Below, piece by piece: positions 35,287-43,402 of a DNA stretch of 64,000 nt (its first letter is position 1; each line of letters opens with the position of its first letter). Source of the DNA: Streptomyces gossypii. Its GTDB lineage: Bacteria > Actinomycetota > Actinomycetes > Streptomycetales > Streptomycetaceae. Both the position numbers and the translations under genes were made by a program. Location of the stretch: the NCBI RefSeq assembly GCF_025165795.1, contig NZ_JAJAGO010000008.1:1-64000 (forward strand), written 5' to 3'. The notes under the pieces were generated by a model. The model had not been told where the DNA came from. It searched no databases and was given only the letters and a program-made list of their open reading frames with translations.

Positions 35287-36632
35287 GGGGCGTCCTTCAC
35301 TCGGTCGGCGGGCGGCTTCGGTATCGAAGAGGCGGCGGGCAGCACCGCGGTCACCTCATAGCCGCCGTCGCCCGTGGCCCCGGAAGCCAGTTCGCCTCCC
35401 AGCATGGCAGCGCGCTCGCGCATGCCGAGCAGACCGTGGCCCGCCTCCTGGTGCTCGGCCTGAACCCTGCCCCGGCCCTGCGGATGCCGCACCGCGCCAC
35501 GGACCGGTGCGGTGTTGGTGACCCTGATGGTCACTCCCGAATACGGATACCCGATCTCCACCCGCACCCCGGCCCCGGGCGCGTGCCGCATCGCGTTGCT
35601 GAGCGCCTCCTGCACGATACGGAACGCCGAAAGCTCGACGCCCGGCGGCAGCGGCCGCCGCTCTCCGGTGACCCGCGTGGTCACGGTGAGCCCGGCGGCG
35701 CGTACCTTGCCGACCAGTTCGTCCAGCAGGTCGAGGGTGGGCTGCGGGGCGTCCCGTACGCCCTTCGCCAGCGCGTCCTCGGTGCGCAGCACGCCGAGCA
35801 CCCGGCGCAGTTCGGTGAGCGCCTCGACGGCGTTCTCCCGGATGCCCGCCAGATTCTCCCGCAGCTCCTCCGAGGGCTTCTCGGCCAGATGCGGGGCGAC
35901 CTGCGCCTGGATGGAGATCACCGACATGTGGTGGGCGACCACGTCGTGCAGTTCGCGGGCGATCCGGTTGCGCTCCTCCAGCACGGTGCGCCGCGCCCGC
36001 TCCCCGGCGGTCAGCTCCTCCTGCACGAACAGCCGGCTCCGGGCCACCTGGCTGGAGCGCCACGCGGCGGCCACCGCCACGGTGCCCACCAGGACCGCGA
36101 CGGGGAACCGCGTGTCGGCGAGGTGGTGGCCGGGGATGAACGCACCGCAGACCAGCCCCGTCCCCGCACTGATCGTCAACGCCTCGACAGCGGCCCGGGG
36201 CCGGACCCGCAGCGCCAGCAGGAACAGCAGCGCGGCCTGCAAGGCGAGCCCGGCGCCCGTCCACGGGAGGGCCGCGGCGGTCTCGTCCTTCGCGTACGGC
36301 GTGACCACGATCAGTGCGATGACGGAAGTCCACCAGGCCGGCAGCGGGCGGAACAGCGCGACGACCAGCGCCAACGACTGCGTCCCGGCGATCAGTACGC
36401 CGAACTCGAAGTCCATGCCGAAGCCGGTGACGTACGAGTTCGTCAGGCCCATGTGCAGCAGCGCCGCGCAGAGCGCCAGCGGCATCACCAGTGCGGGCCG
36501 CCAGTCCAGCCAGCGGGGCCGCCCGGTGTGCGGCAGCGGGGCCGCACCGACCGCCCACAAGTCCTCGCGCAGGTGGCACGGCACCGCCCGCAGGGCGCGC
36601 CCCGCCCGCCCCGCCACCTCCCGCGTCTTCAC
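35283..36632 (-). CDS. Two-component sensor histidine kinase (HisKA_3 type)
   Basis: This 449-residue protein has an N-terminal membrane domain with about six helices (about 45-200), a HisKA_3 dimerisation domain with phospho-acceptor His229 (ARELHDVVAHHMSV) and a HATPase domain (about 330-440, FRIVQEALSNAMRHAPG, then GHGLLGMRERAAMLGG). It phosphorylates the response regulator encoded next. I prefer the GTG at 36632 (AAGG upstream); an ATG at 36674 would add MLSGTQLSGT..., which is only the other-frame reading of a 15-bp duplication at the end of the upstream gene. Either way the gene overlaps or abuts the acyltransferase gene. Confidence 0.88.
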   Translation of the reverse strand: MKTREVAGRAGRALRAVPCHLREDLWAVGAAPLPHTGRPRWLDWRPALVMPLALCAALLHMGLTNSYVTGFGMDFEFGVLIAGTQSLALVVALFRPLPAWWTSVIALIVVTPYAKDETAAALPWTGAGLALQAALLFLLALRVRPRAAVEALTISAGTGLVCGAFIPGHHLADTRFPVAVLVGTVAVAAAWRSSQVARSRLFVQEELTAGERARRTVLEERNRIARELHDVVAHHMSVISIQAQVAPHLAEKPSEELRENLAGIRENAVEALTELRRVLGVLRTEDALAKGVRDAPQPTLDLLDELVGKVRAAGLTVTTRVTGERRPLPPGVELSAFRIVQEALSNAMRHAPGAGVRVEIGYPYSGVTIRVTNTAPVRGAVRHPQGRGRVQAEHQEAGHGLLGMRERAAMLGGELASGATGDGGYEVTAVLPAASSIPKPPADRVKDAP

Positions 36633-36642
36633 AGCACGCACC

Positions 36643-36672
36643 TTAGTGCCGCTCAACTGAGTGCCGCTCAAC
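36643..36672. repeat. 15-bp tandem duplication at the acyltransferase stop codon
   Basis: Units 36643-36657 and 36658-36672 differ at one base. In the acyltransferase frame they read VERHS then VERH-stop; the mismatch turns TCA into the TAA stop. Confidence 0.92.
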
Positions 36673-37905
36673 ATGCCCCACCGGCTCCTCCGGAACGGGA
36701 CGCCCCTCGCCCGCGACCCGGCTCAAGGTCTTCCTCCGGCGCGGCCGTCCCTGCTCGTACGTGTGGAACGCCGCCCGGCACACCAGCAGCGCCGCCGCGA
36801 AAACCGGCAGCCAGGCCAGCCGGGCGAACACCCAGCCGGGGCCGTCCGGCACCGTGTGCAGGCCGGGCAGCGCGTCGCCCACGAGCAGGCCGGTCGTGGT
36901 GACCGCCATCATCGCCGTCTGGTGCCAGAGGAAGACCGTCATCGCGGAGAGGTTGACCAGCGCCACCGCGGCCCAGGCGGCGGGCCGCCGCAGCACCCGC
37001 CGCAGCGGTCCGAGCAGCAGCAACGCCGCCCCGCACTGCGCGAGCCCGAAGGCGACAGCGGCGAGAGTGGGCGGATCGAGGTTGGAGACCCCGGCGCCCG
37101 GCACCCCCACCATGGACGCCGGGTAGCCCGCGAAGAGAACGAGGAGAGCCGTCGCGGCCACTCCCCCGGCCAGCAGTGCCCAGCCGTCCCGGCGCTCCCG
37201 CAGACGGCCCCGCGCCCACGCCGCGCCCAGGCAGTACGGGACCAGCCAGCCTGCCCCCACACCGACCGGACCGGGCCAGGCGGGCCCGTCCAGACCGAAC
37301 CGGAAGACGTCACCGGCCAGCACGGCCCCCAGCGGCCACAGCGGGTGCAGCCTGGCGACCAGCGGCGTCGCCGCCGTCAGCGCCGCGAAGACCAGCAGGA
37401 ACCAGAGCGGCGACAGCACCAGCTTGCCCAGCGTCCGTACGGTCTCCAGCTCGGCACCGGAGCCGAGCATCCCGACCGCCACCAGCGTCCACAGCACCAG
37501 CACGGCCGCGACCGGTCTGCTCAGTCGCGCCATCCGGGCGCCGACCCACTGCCCGTAGCTCGCGCCCCGGGCGCGGGCGGAGGCGTAACCCTTCGCAGCC
37601 ACGTGCCCGCCCACCAGGAAGAAGACCGCCAGGGTCTGGAACACCCAGGAGACTGGAGCGAGTTGAGGCATGGACCGCAGCGGGCTGGCCGCGTGCACCG
37701 TGCCGTCGTCGACGACGAGGGCGGTCACCAGCCAGTGGCCGAGGACCACACCGAGGATGGCGAGGGCACGCAGTGCGTCGACGGCACGGTCACGGTCGGG
37801 CGGGGTCGCGGCGTCGATGCGCCGGACGAGATCGCCTCCGCCTACGGTGCGCGTGGCCGTGCGCGTGGCGGTGCGCACGGCGGTTCTGGGCGGGCGGGAC
37901 GCCAT
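36643..37905 (-). CDS. Membrane acyltransferase (acyltransferase family 3)
   Basis: This 420-residue protein has about ten helices and the family 3 acyltransferase opening: RDRAVDALRALAILGVVLGHW with the conserved Arg and His, followed by a FFLVGGHVAAKGY motif. Such enzymes O-acetylate or acylate glycans, lipids or antibiotics at the membrane. The N terminus has a repeated RTA/RTATRT run from a simple-sequence tract. The ATG at 37905 has GGGAAGGA upstream; the TTG six codons earlier lies inside that site. It precedes the two-component genes on the same strand. Confidence 0.88.
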   Translation of the reverse strand: MASRPPRTAVRTATRTATRTVGGGDLVRRIDAATPPDRDRAVDALRALAILGVVLGHWLVTALVVDDGTVHAASPLRSMPQLAPVSWVFQTLAVFFLVGGHVAAKGYASARARGASYGQWVGARMARLSRPVAAVLVLWTLVAVGMLGSGAELETVRTLGKLVLSPLWFLLVFAALTAATPLVARLHPLWPLGAVLAGDVFRFGLDGPAWPGPVGVGAGWLVPYCLGAAWARGRLRERRDGWALLAGGVAATALLVLFAGYPASMVGVPGAGVSNLDPPTLAAVAFGLAQCGAALLLLGPLRRVLRRPAAWAAVALVNLSAMTVFLWHQTAMMAVTTTGLLVGDALPGLHTVPDGPGWVFARLAWLPVFAAALLVCRAAFHTYEQGRPRRRKTLSRVAGEGRPVPEEPVGHVERHSVERH

Positions 37906-38055
37906 GCGGGTGGTCCTTCCCAACTGGAGTGTGTCGCTGTTCCAGTAAGGAAGCTATGCGTCAGACCTCGTGGTCGGCGTCCCGCCGGGGAGGGTAACCG
38001 GGTAGCTCTGAAGTACTACGCGTTCCGCCGGAGTGCGGCGACGTGAGGACGGAAC
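37906..38055. other. Intergenic sequence between divergent acyltransferase and remnant
   Basis: Part of a 320-bp gap between two annotated genes. I see no gene, hairpin or clear promoter here; the right part of the gap holds the aldo-keto reductase remnant listed next. Confidence 0.5.
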
Positions 38056-38163
38056 GTGATGGCAGCCTCCTCCCCGGCCCATGTGGGCGAGAACCGTGCG
38101 GCCCTGGATCTGCGCCTCTCCGAGGAAGACCTCGTTCACCGCGCAGACGTGCCGTCCGGGTGA
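38056..38163 (+). pseudogene. Aldo-keto reductase C-terminal remnant
   Basis: The frame ending at the TGA at 38161-38163 reads MAASSPAHVGENRAALDLRL then SEEDLVHRADVP. This is the usual end of aldo-keto reductases (P-(K)-A-S-S-x-x-H-V-x-E-N ... L-x-x-E-D-L). Nothing upstream continues it, so only about 35 codons survive. Confidence 0.6.
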
Positions 38164-38225
38164 CCGCCGCACGTCCCGGTGTTCTGACCGGAGATCCGGC
38201 CGGTGCCCGCTCCTACTATCGGGGC

Positions 38226-38801
38226 ATGAATCACGACGAGATCCTGCGCAGGCACAGTGAGACGATCGACCTCTTCGGGCCCCGTGTGCACGCCGTCCGC
38301 GATGACCAGTGGGACGATGCCACGCCGTGCGCCCAATGGTCGGTACGCGATCTGGTGAACCACCTCACCGTAGAACAACTGTGGGTACCCCGCCTGGTCA
38401 GCGACGGGGCCACCACCGCCGAGGTGGGCGACGAGTTCGACGGCGACCAGCTGGGCGACGACCCGGCCGACGTCTGGGACCGGGCGGCCATGGCCGCCGT
38501 GGCGGCGTTCAACGAGCCGGGTGCCCTGGACCGCCAGGTCCAGCTGTCGTACGGAGCCAGCCCGGCCGACGCGTACTGCATGGAGATGACGACCGACGCG
38601 TTCGTGCACACCTGGGACCTCTCGCGGGCGATCGGGGCCGACGAGCGACTGCCCGGCGATCTGGCGACGGCGGTGCTGCGCAGTGTCGAGCCGCAGGCCG
38701 AAGGGCTGGCGGCCTCGGGCCTCTTCGACCCGCCGATCGAGCCCCCGGCCGGCGCCGACGACCTGACGAAACTCCTCTGCCTGGTCGGCCGCCGCCCCTG
38801 A
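38226..38801 (+). CDS. DinB-fold, TIGR03086-family protein (mycothiol maleylpyruvate isomerase-like)
   Basis: This 191-residue protein matches the actinobacterial TIGR03086/mycothiol-dependent maleylpyruvate isomerase N-terminal family: a four-helix bundle with WSVRDLVNHLTVEQLW, where the His is a metal ligand, and DAFVHTWDLSRAIG, with a second His. The third ligand is likely His15 in ILRRHSETIDLF. These proteins use a bound metal and sometimes mycothiol in thiol-transfer reactions; the substrate is unknown. The ATG at 38226 is chosen since sequence upstream belongs to the aldo-keto reductase remnant in another frame. Confidence 0.85.
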   Translation: MNHDEILRRHSETIDLFGPRVHAVRDDQWDDATPCAQWSVRDLVNHLTVEQLWVPRLVSDGATTAEVGDEFDGDQLGDDPADVWDRAAMAAVAAFNEPGALDRQVQLSYGASPADAYCMEMTTDAFVHTWDLSRAIGADERLPGDLATAVLRSVEPQAEGLAASGLFDPPIEPPAGADDLTKLLCLVGRRP

Positions 38802-38851
38802 CCGCCGGGGCGGGGAGCATGGCCAGACGGGGGGCGGCAGGTAAGCGCGAC

Positions 38852-39150
38852 AAGTCCAGTTCGGCACGGACCGTCTTCCCGCCCCCCTCCCGGCCGGACA
38901 CCGACCACCGGTCGGCAAGGGCCTCCACCAGCACCAGCCCCCTGCCCGACTCGGAGCCTGACGGCGGCAGCGGTACCGCGCCGGGTGCCGTGCGGAAGCC
39001 CCCACACCTCCACGCCTCCAGCTGATGCAGAGCCAGATGCCGGGCGAGCCTGGCGCCGGGCGGGGTCGAACTGAACCGCTGGGTGAACACCCGCACGGCG
39101 ACGGCGATACCGGAGGAGGACGCGCGGTGGGGCGCGGCTGGGGCTGTCAT
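38852..39150 (-). pseudogene. RsbW-like ATP-binding protein, internally deleted and frameshifted
   Basis: The N terminus (FTQRFSSTPPGARLARHLAL, then HQLEAW) and C terminus (SESGRGLVLVEALADRW, then KTVRAELDL) are those of the small Streptomyces HATPase anti-sigma-factor-like proteins, but the central 60-70 residues with the N-box and ATP-binding residues are missing. A near-duplicate of 8 bp (GAGGCGTG/GAGGTGTG) after HQLEAW and a later frame change mark the damage. The frame then runs antisense into the neighbouring gene to a stop at 38509 instead of ending after RAELDL. It cannot bind ATP as written. Confidence 0.75.
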
Positions 39151-39234
39151 GCAAGCACCGTGCCGACCGCCGAGCACAGTCCACCAACTCGACACGCCGT
39201 ACCTTGAGTGCGCGCACGAGTGCCCTGCGTGAAC

Positions 39235-39585
39235 TCAGCGGCTGACCAGTGCGTCGAAGAGCGGCCAGCCGTCGATCTCCGTCTCGCCACGGACAGGAGG
39301 CACGGCACCGCGCGCCAACGCCTCGTCGAGAAACCGGCGGACCACGCCCGGCTCGTGGAGGTTGAGGAGTCCGCCGCGACCATCACCCACAGAACCCGAG
39401 TACCAGAGCCCGTCGGCGACAAGGCGGTCGGGCCCCGCACGGAAGACGATGCGCAGGGTCACCCCAGCCCCCTCGCGGTGCAGGGAGAGCACCTCCCGGC
39501 AGCACTCGGCGTGCCGGTGACGCACCGACCAGAGCCAGTGCGCCTCCCCGGCAACGAGCCGCCGAAGCGCACGACCATTCCTCAT
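39235..39585 (-). CDS. Conserved hypothetical protein
   Basis: This 116-residue protein has no named domain that I recognise, but its composition is normal for a real gene: HWLWSVRHRHAECCREVLSL, LRIVFRAGPDRLVADGLWYS and LLNLHEPGVVRRFLDEAL look like a small alpha+beta fold found widely in Streptomyces. It has no signal or membrane segment. A GGATGAGG sequence precedes the ATG, and an inverted repeat lies ten bases upstream of it. Function unknown. Confidence 0.65.
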   Translation of the reverse strand: MRNGRALRRLVAGEAHWLWSVRHRHAECCREVLSLHREGAGVTLRIVFRAGPDRLVADGLWYSGSVGDGRGGLLNLHEPGVVRRFLDEALARGAVPPVRGETEIDGWPLFDALVSR

Positions 39586-39594
39586 CCGTCCACC

Positions 39595-39610
39595 TTAACT
39601 GGAGGGTTAA
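39595..39610. promoter_or_regulatory. Inverted repeat upstream of the small conserved gene
   Basis: TTAAC-6-GTTAA (TTAACTGGAGGGTTAA) is unusually AT-rich for this DNA and lies 10-25 bases before the start at 39585. It could be an operator; the factor is unknown. Confidence 0.4.
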
Positions 39611-39736
39611 CCTCTGCCGCCAGGAGTTCTCACCGTCAGTGACGGCACCGCAGAGGTCTTTGACATCAGCCGCTTCCTGCGGACGGCCTCGTTCCGGTCG
39701 ACGATCCCAGCTCCCCCAAAGGGCAGTGCGGTGCCG

Positions 39737-40207
39737 CTACTCGACCACTGCTTCGTGGCCGAGCAGTGGCGTGCGTTCCTCGTCAGCCGAAGGGGATGGG
39801 GCGTGACATTGATGGGTGGCGGCGTCGCCTTGCTCCACAAGGTCCTCGTACACGCCGACCTTGAACCGGATCAGGTCCAGGGACTCAGTGAGCCTGCCGA
39901 TCTGGGTGGTGACGTGTGCTTGGTGCCCGCGCATGAGCGCGAGTCTTTCTTCCTCATTACCGGCTCCCTCTCGCACGAGGTCGGCGTACCGGCTGAGCGC
40001 GGGCAGGGGCATGCCTGAGGCACGGAGAATGACGCAGACGGTCAGCCAGTCGACGTCATCCTGGCTGTAGACGCGGCGCCCGCCAGGCCCGCGTCGTACG
40101 GGATTGACGAAGAGGCCCTCGCGCTCGTAGAAGCGCAACGCGTGAACGCTCAAGCCGGTGCGTTCGGCGACCTGTCCGATGCTCAGACTTGTGGTGATCT
40201 CAGCCAT
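39737..40207 (-). CDS. MerR-family transcriptional regulator
   Basis: This 156-residue protein has the MerR winged helix (about 8-75, SIGQVAERTGLSVHALRFYE, REGL and GGRRVYSQDDVDWL) and a coiled-coil dimerisation helix (about 85-130). It lacks the C-terminal cysteines of metal sensors, so an organic inducer is more likely. It is divergent from an aldo-keto reductase gene, and the intergenic region has a textbook MerR promoter with a 19-bp spacer. Regulators of this subtype next to aldo-keto reductases often respond to reactive electrophiles; that is inference here. Confidence 0.92.
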   Translation of the reverse strand: MAEITTSLSIGQVAERTGLSVHALRFYEREGLFVNPVRRGPGGRRVYSQDDVDWLTVCVILRASGMPLPALSRYADLVREGAGNEEERLALMRGHQAHVTTQIGRLTESLDLIRFKVGVYEDLVEQGDAATHQCHAPSPSADEERTPLLGHEAVVE

Positions 40208-40225
40208 GCCGCTCAGGGTAGAGGG

Positions 40226-40256
40226 TTGATCTAGAGCCGGGTCTAGAACCTAACGT
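40226..40256 (+). promoter_or_regulatory. MerR-type promoter with 19-bp spacer and central dyad
   Basis: TTGATC (40226-40231) and TAACGT (40251-40256) are separated by 19 bases, too long for normal polymerase and diagnostic of MerR activation by DNA distortion. The dyad CTAGA-6-TCTAG (40231-40246) lies between them. It reads toward the aldo-keto reductase gene at 40323. Confidence 0.75.
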
Positions 40257-40322
40257 CCGTCGTGCGACCGGCTCTTCTGCCGCTCTGCGTGCTGAGTCGA
40301 ACCAGTAAGGGGCATCACCACC

Positions 40323-41372
40323 ATGCGTTATCGCACTCTCGGCAAAACCGGTATCGAGGTCAGCGTCCACTGCCTGGGGACCATGATGTTCCAGGACGGC
40401 TGCAACCCCGATCACGACGATTGCGTCCGCATCATCCATGCCGCCCTCGGTCAGGGAATCAACTTCGTCGACACCGCCGACATGTACGGACAGGGCGAGT
40501 CCGAGGAGATCGTGGGAAAGGCGCTGCGGGGGCGCCGTGACGACGTCGTGCTCGCCACCAAGGTCCACTTCCCCATGGGTGAGGGCCGCAACCGCGGTGG
40601 CAACTCACGGCGTTGGATCCTCAAGGCGGTCGAGGACAGCCTCAGGCGCCTGAACACCGACTGGATCGACCTCTACCAGGTCCACTTCCCCGACCACTCC
40701 ACCGACATCGAGGAGACGCTCTCGGTACTCACCGACCTCGTGCGCCAGGGCAAGATCCGTGCCTTCGGCTGCTCGAACTACCAGGCCGACGAGATCGTCG
40801 AGGCACACCACGTCTCCGATCGGCGCAATCTCGGACGCTTCCGCACCGACCAGCCGCCCTACTCGATTCTGGCCCGCGGGATCGAAGCCTCGCTCCTGCC
40901 CGTCTGCGAGCGCTACGGAATGGGGGTACTGGTCTGGAGCCCCCTCGCCTTCGGGTTCCTCACCGGCAAGCACCGCAAGGACCAGCCGATCGATCTGGCA
41001 ACCGGCCGTGCCGCGCTCCGACCGGCATTCTTCGATCCCGCGATCGCCGAAAACTCCGCCAAGCTCGACGCCGTCGAACAGCTCATCGAACTCGCGGCAA
41101 GCATCGGCTGCACCCTCCCCCAGCTCGCCATAGCCTTCACCGTGGCCCATCCCGCCGTCACTTCGGCGATCATCGGGCCGCGAACCATGCAGCAGCTGGA
41201 AGACCTGCTCAAGGGCGCCGCACTCACCCTGGAAGATGCAGCCCTCGACCGGATCGATGAGATCGTGCCGCCCGGGACGAATCTGTACAACCCAACGACC
41301 TCACTCCCCCCGCGGTCACTGACCGAGACCGCTTTGCGGCGCCTCCCAGTCGGCGAACGCTCCGCAGCCTGA
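40323..41372 (+). CDS. Aldo-keto reductase under MerR control
   Basis: This 349-residue TIM-barrel enzyme carries the aldo-keto reductase tetrad: Asp in FVDTADMYGQGESEE, the following Tyr, Lys in VLATKVHF and His in YQVHFPD. The C-terminal NADPH-binding region AVTSAIIGPRTMQQLEDLL is present. It reduces aldehydes or ketones in the cytoplasm. It is slightly longer than the family average because of the HFPMGEGRNRGGNSRR insertion typical of the AKR11/YghZ-like branch. It is divergent from the MerR gene. Confidence 0.94.
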   Translation: MRYRTLGKTGIEVSVHCLGTMMFQDGCNPDHDDCVRIIHAALGQGINFVDTADMYGQGESEEIVGKALRGRRDDVVLATKVHFPMGEGRNRGGNSRRWILKAVEDSLRRLNTDWIDLYQVHFPDHSTDIEETLSVLTDLVRQGKIRAFGCSNYQADEIVEAHHVSDRRNLGRFRTDQPPYSILARGIEASLLPVCERYGMGVLVWSPLAFGFLTGKHRKDQPIDLATGRAALRPAFFDPAIAENSAKLDAVEQLIELAASIGCTLPQLAIAFTVAHPAVTSAIIGPRTMQQLEDLLKGAALTLEDAALDRIDEIVPPGTNLYNPTTSLPPRSLTETALRRLPVGERSAA

Positions 41373-41517
41373 CTGACGTGGCCGCGGCGAACGGGTCCCT
41401 CGCTCACCTGCAGCAGTGGCCTTTCGTCCCCGACTGCCGGGAAGCCTTCAAGCGTTGGGCAGCGCCCAGGAAGGGCCACCCGGATCGCGGTACCAGGCGC
41501 GCTGCCCGGTCGGGTGA

Positions 41518-41648
41518 TCGTGTCGCGCGGAAGTCGCCTCGTGCCCCGGCCAGGTACACGTGCGGGACTCCAAGGAATGGAGGGCCCGCTGCTCGCCCTC
41601 GCCCCCGCCGCGTGGTCCGGCTTCGTCGCATACGCGGCCGGGGGCTGA
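41518..41648 (+). pseudogene. DUF397 protein, C-terminal remnant with frameshift
   Basis: CRAEVASCPGQVHVRDSKE matches the DUF397 motif (C-x-E-V-A ... V-x-V-R-D-S-K); after a one-base deletion it continues EGPLLALAPAAWSGFVAY to a TGA at 41646-41648, also typical. The N-terminal WxKSS part is not found. DUF397 genes usually pair with an XRE regulator, none of which is here. The rest of the 310-bp gap (41373-41682) shows nothing else. Confidence 0.6.
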
Positions 41649-41682
41649 GCCCCCGACCGCGTGCTGAAGCGGTGCCCGGTGG

Positions 41683-42639
41683 TCACCAGGGGCGGTCGAG
41701 TGCCTCACGTACGTCGGCGGCGAGGGTGAGACGCGCGCCCTCGATGGCGGACGCCAGTTGCGCCGGGGTGCTCGCGCCGATGATCGGGCGGACGAACGGA
41801 GTCGCGCCCGTCATCCAGGCCACCACCAACGCGCTGCGGGAGACGCGGAGTTCCGCCGCGGCCTCTTCCAGTGCGGCGAGGCGCCGGGTCGTACCCGGGT
41901 GGTCGAAAGCCTCGTGCAGGGGCCGGTCGGCGCGTTCGAACGCCCCCGCTTCCAGCGGGCTGTAGGCCCACAGCTCCATGGTGGCGTCCGTCGCCGCGTA
42001 GTCCAGCACCTCGTCGGTGATCCAGCCGAAGCGGTGTACGTGCACGTTGTCGCGTACCAGTGGGCGCGGCTGCGGGTAGGAGTAGCGCAGTTGCAGGGCG
42101 GTGGGCGGCGCGTAGCCCAGTGCGGCGGCGATGCCGCGGGCCCGTTCCGTGCGCCACAGCGCGTAGTTGGACAGGCCGACGCGCCCGACAGTGCCGTCCG
42201 CCACGTGTGCGCCGAACGCCGCGACGGTCTCCTCCAGCGGGGTGCCACGGTCGTCGCGGTGTGCCCAGTACAGCTCGACGTGCTCGATACCCATCCGGCG
42301 CAGCGATCCGGCGAGGGCCGCGTCGATCGCCTTGCGGCTCAGTCCTTCGCTTGCTTCCGGGAAGCTGCCCGGACTCGTCGGCTCGCAGCCGACCTTGGTA
42401 CTGATTTGCACCCGTTCGCGTACGCCCGGCCGGGCCGCGAGCCAGCGTCCGATCAGCGCCTCGCTCTGCCCGCCGTGACCGCTCGGGTCTCCCCAGAACG
42501 CGTAGCAGTCGGCCGTGTCGATCCACACTCCTCCGGCGTCGACGTACTGGTCGAGCAGCGCGAAGGAGGTCTTGTCATCAATTCTGGTGCCGAATTCCAT
42601 GGCGCCCAGGGCGATCTTCGGTTCGTCCATGTCCGTCAC
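41683..42639 (-). CDS. Aldo-keto reductase (second)
   Basis: This 318-residue enzyme has the aldo-keto reductase fold with Asp in WIDTADCYAFWGD, Tyr next to it, Lys in VQISTKVGCE and His in ELYWAHRDD. It starts at GTG 42639 or ATG 42630; no strong ribosome site separates them. It is only distantly similar to the reductase at 40323 and has no regulator beside it. It lies 25 bp upstream of nothing on its own strand but shares strand with the GNAT gene that precedes it. Confidence 0.9.
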   Translation of the reverse strand: MTDMDEPKIALGAMEFGTRIDDKTSFALLDQYVDAGGVWIDTADCYAFWGDPSGHGGQSEALIGRWLAARPGVRERVQISTKVGCEPTSPGSFPEASEGLSRKAIDAALAGSLRRMGIEHVELYWAHRDDRGTPLEETVAAFGAHVADGTVGRVGLSNYALWRTERARGIAAALGYAPPTALQLRYSYPQPRPLVRDNVHVHRFGWITDEVLDYAATDATMELWAYSPLEAGAFERADRPLHEAFDHPGTTRRLAALEEAAAELRVSRSALVVAWMTGATPFVRPIIGASTPAQLASAIEGARLTLAADVREALDRPW

Positions 42640-42664
42640 TGTGCAAGCTGGAGTCGACTACAGG

Positions 42665-43228
42665 TCAAGCTCGGTCGTCGCCGTGCGCCCACTCCTCGCC
42701 GAGCATCGCGTAGACGGCGAGATCGGCCCGTACGCCCTTGAGCATCTCGCCCTGCACGAAGTACGCCTCGCGGCGCATGCCCAGCCGCTCCATCAGGCGC
42801 ATGGAGGAGGAGTTGTCGCCGTTGCACAGGCCGATGATGCGGTGGAAGCCGTAGGTCTCGAAACCGAGGCGCAGCACCTCGCGTCCCGCTTCGGTGGCGT
42901 AGCCGTGCCCGGAGTGGTCAGGGTGCATGACGAACCCGATCTCGGCCCGGCCCAGTTCGGCGCTCAGCCACGCCAGGTTGAAGTCGCCGAGAAGCGCCCC
43001 GGATTCGCGGTGTTCCACCGCGATGGCGAGGTTGTCGCCTTCCTTCTTGAGGTCGGTCTGGGTGAGGCGCCTGGTGAGTGCCTCTCGCGTCTCCTCCCGG
43101 CTGCGTGCGTTCCAGAGCAGGTAGCGCGTGACGTCCTCACGGCGCTGGGTTTCATACAGGGCGTCGAGGTCTTCCTCGGTGAAGGGACGCAGCACAAGCC
43201 TTCTCGAAGTGACAACCGGAAACGTCAT
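42665..43228 (-). CDS. GNAT-family N-acetyltransferase (RimJ/RimL type)
   Basis: This 187-residue protein shows the GNAT fold: VTSRRLVLRPFTEEDLDALY at the start, GFVMHPDHSGHGYATEAGRE with the acetyl-CoA pyrophosphate-binding loop (about 105-120) and NGDNSSSMRLMERLGMRREA near the end. It transfers an acetyl group from acetyl-CoA to an amine or protein N terminus; the substrate is unknown. The ATG at 43228 is preferred because sequence before it lacks homology. The following aldo-keto reductase starts 26 bp after its stop. Confidence 0.92.
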   Translation of the reverse strand: MTFPVVTSRRLVLRPFTEEDLDALYETQRREDVTRYLLWNARSREETREALTRRLTQTDLKKEGDNLAIAVEHRESGALLGDFNLAWLSAELGRAEIGFVMHPDHSGHGYATEAGREVLRLGFETYGFHRIIGLCNGDNSSSMRLMERLGMRREAYFVQGEMLKGVRADLAVYAMLGEEWAHGDDRA

Positions 43229-43402
43229 GCGCGACAGCTTCCAGCAGCGCTCCGGGACGCGCAAACAAGACAGCGGGTCCCGGCCGCATGGACGCCCGGT
43301 CCGGGGTGAAGTCATGAAGGGGGTTTTCGCCGCCCTTCGCCCTTCTCTGCGCCGCGCGCCACGTGCCCCTCCCATGCCCTCACGTGCTCCAAGGAGGCTC
43401 GC

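Noticed and set aside
39611..39736. Plus-strand peptide with DGTAEVFDISRFLR
   Set aside because: It looks somewhat protein-like but has no start, ribosome site or clear family; it may be a relic, yet I cannot support it.
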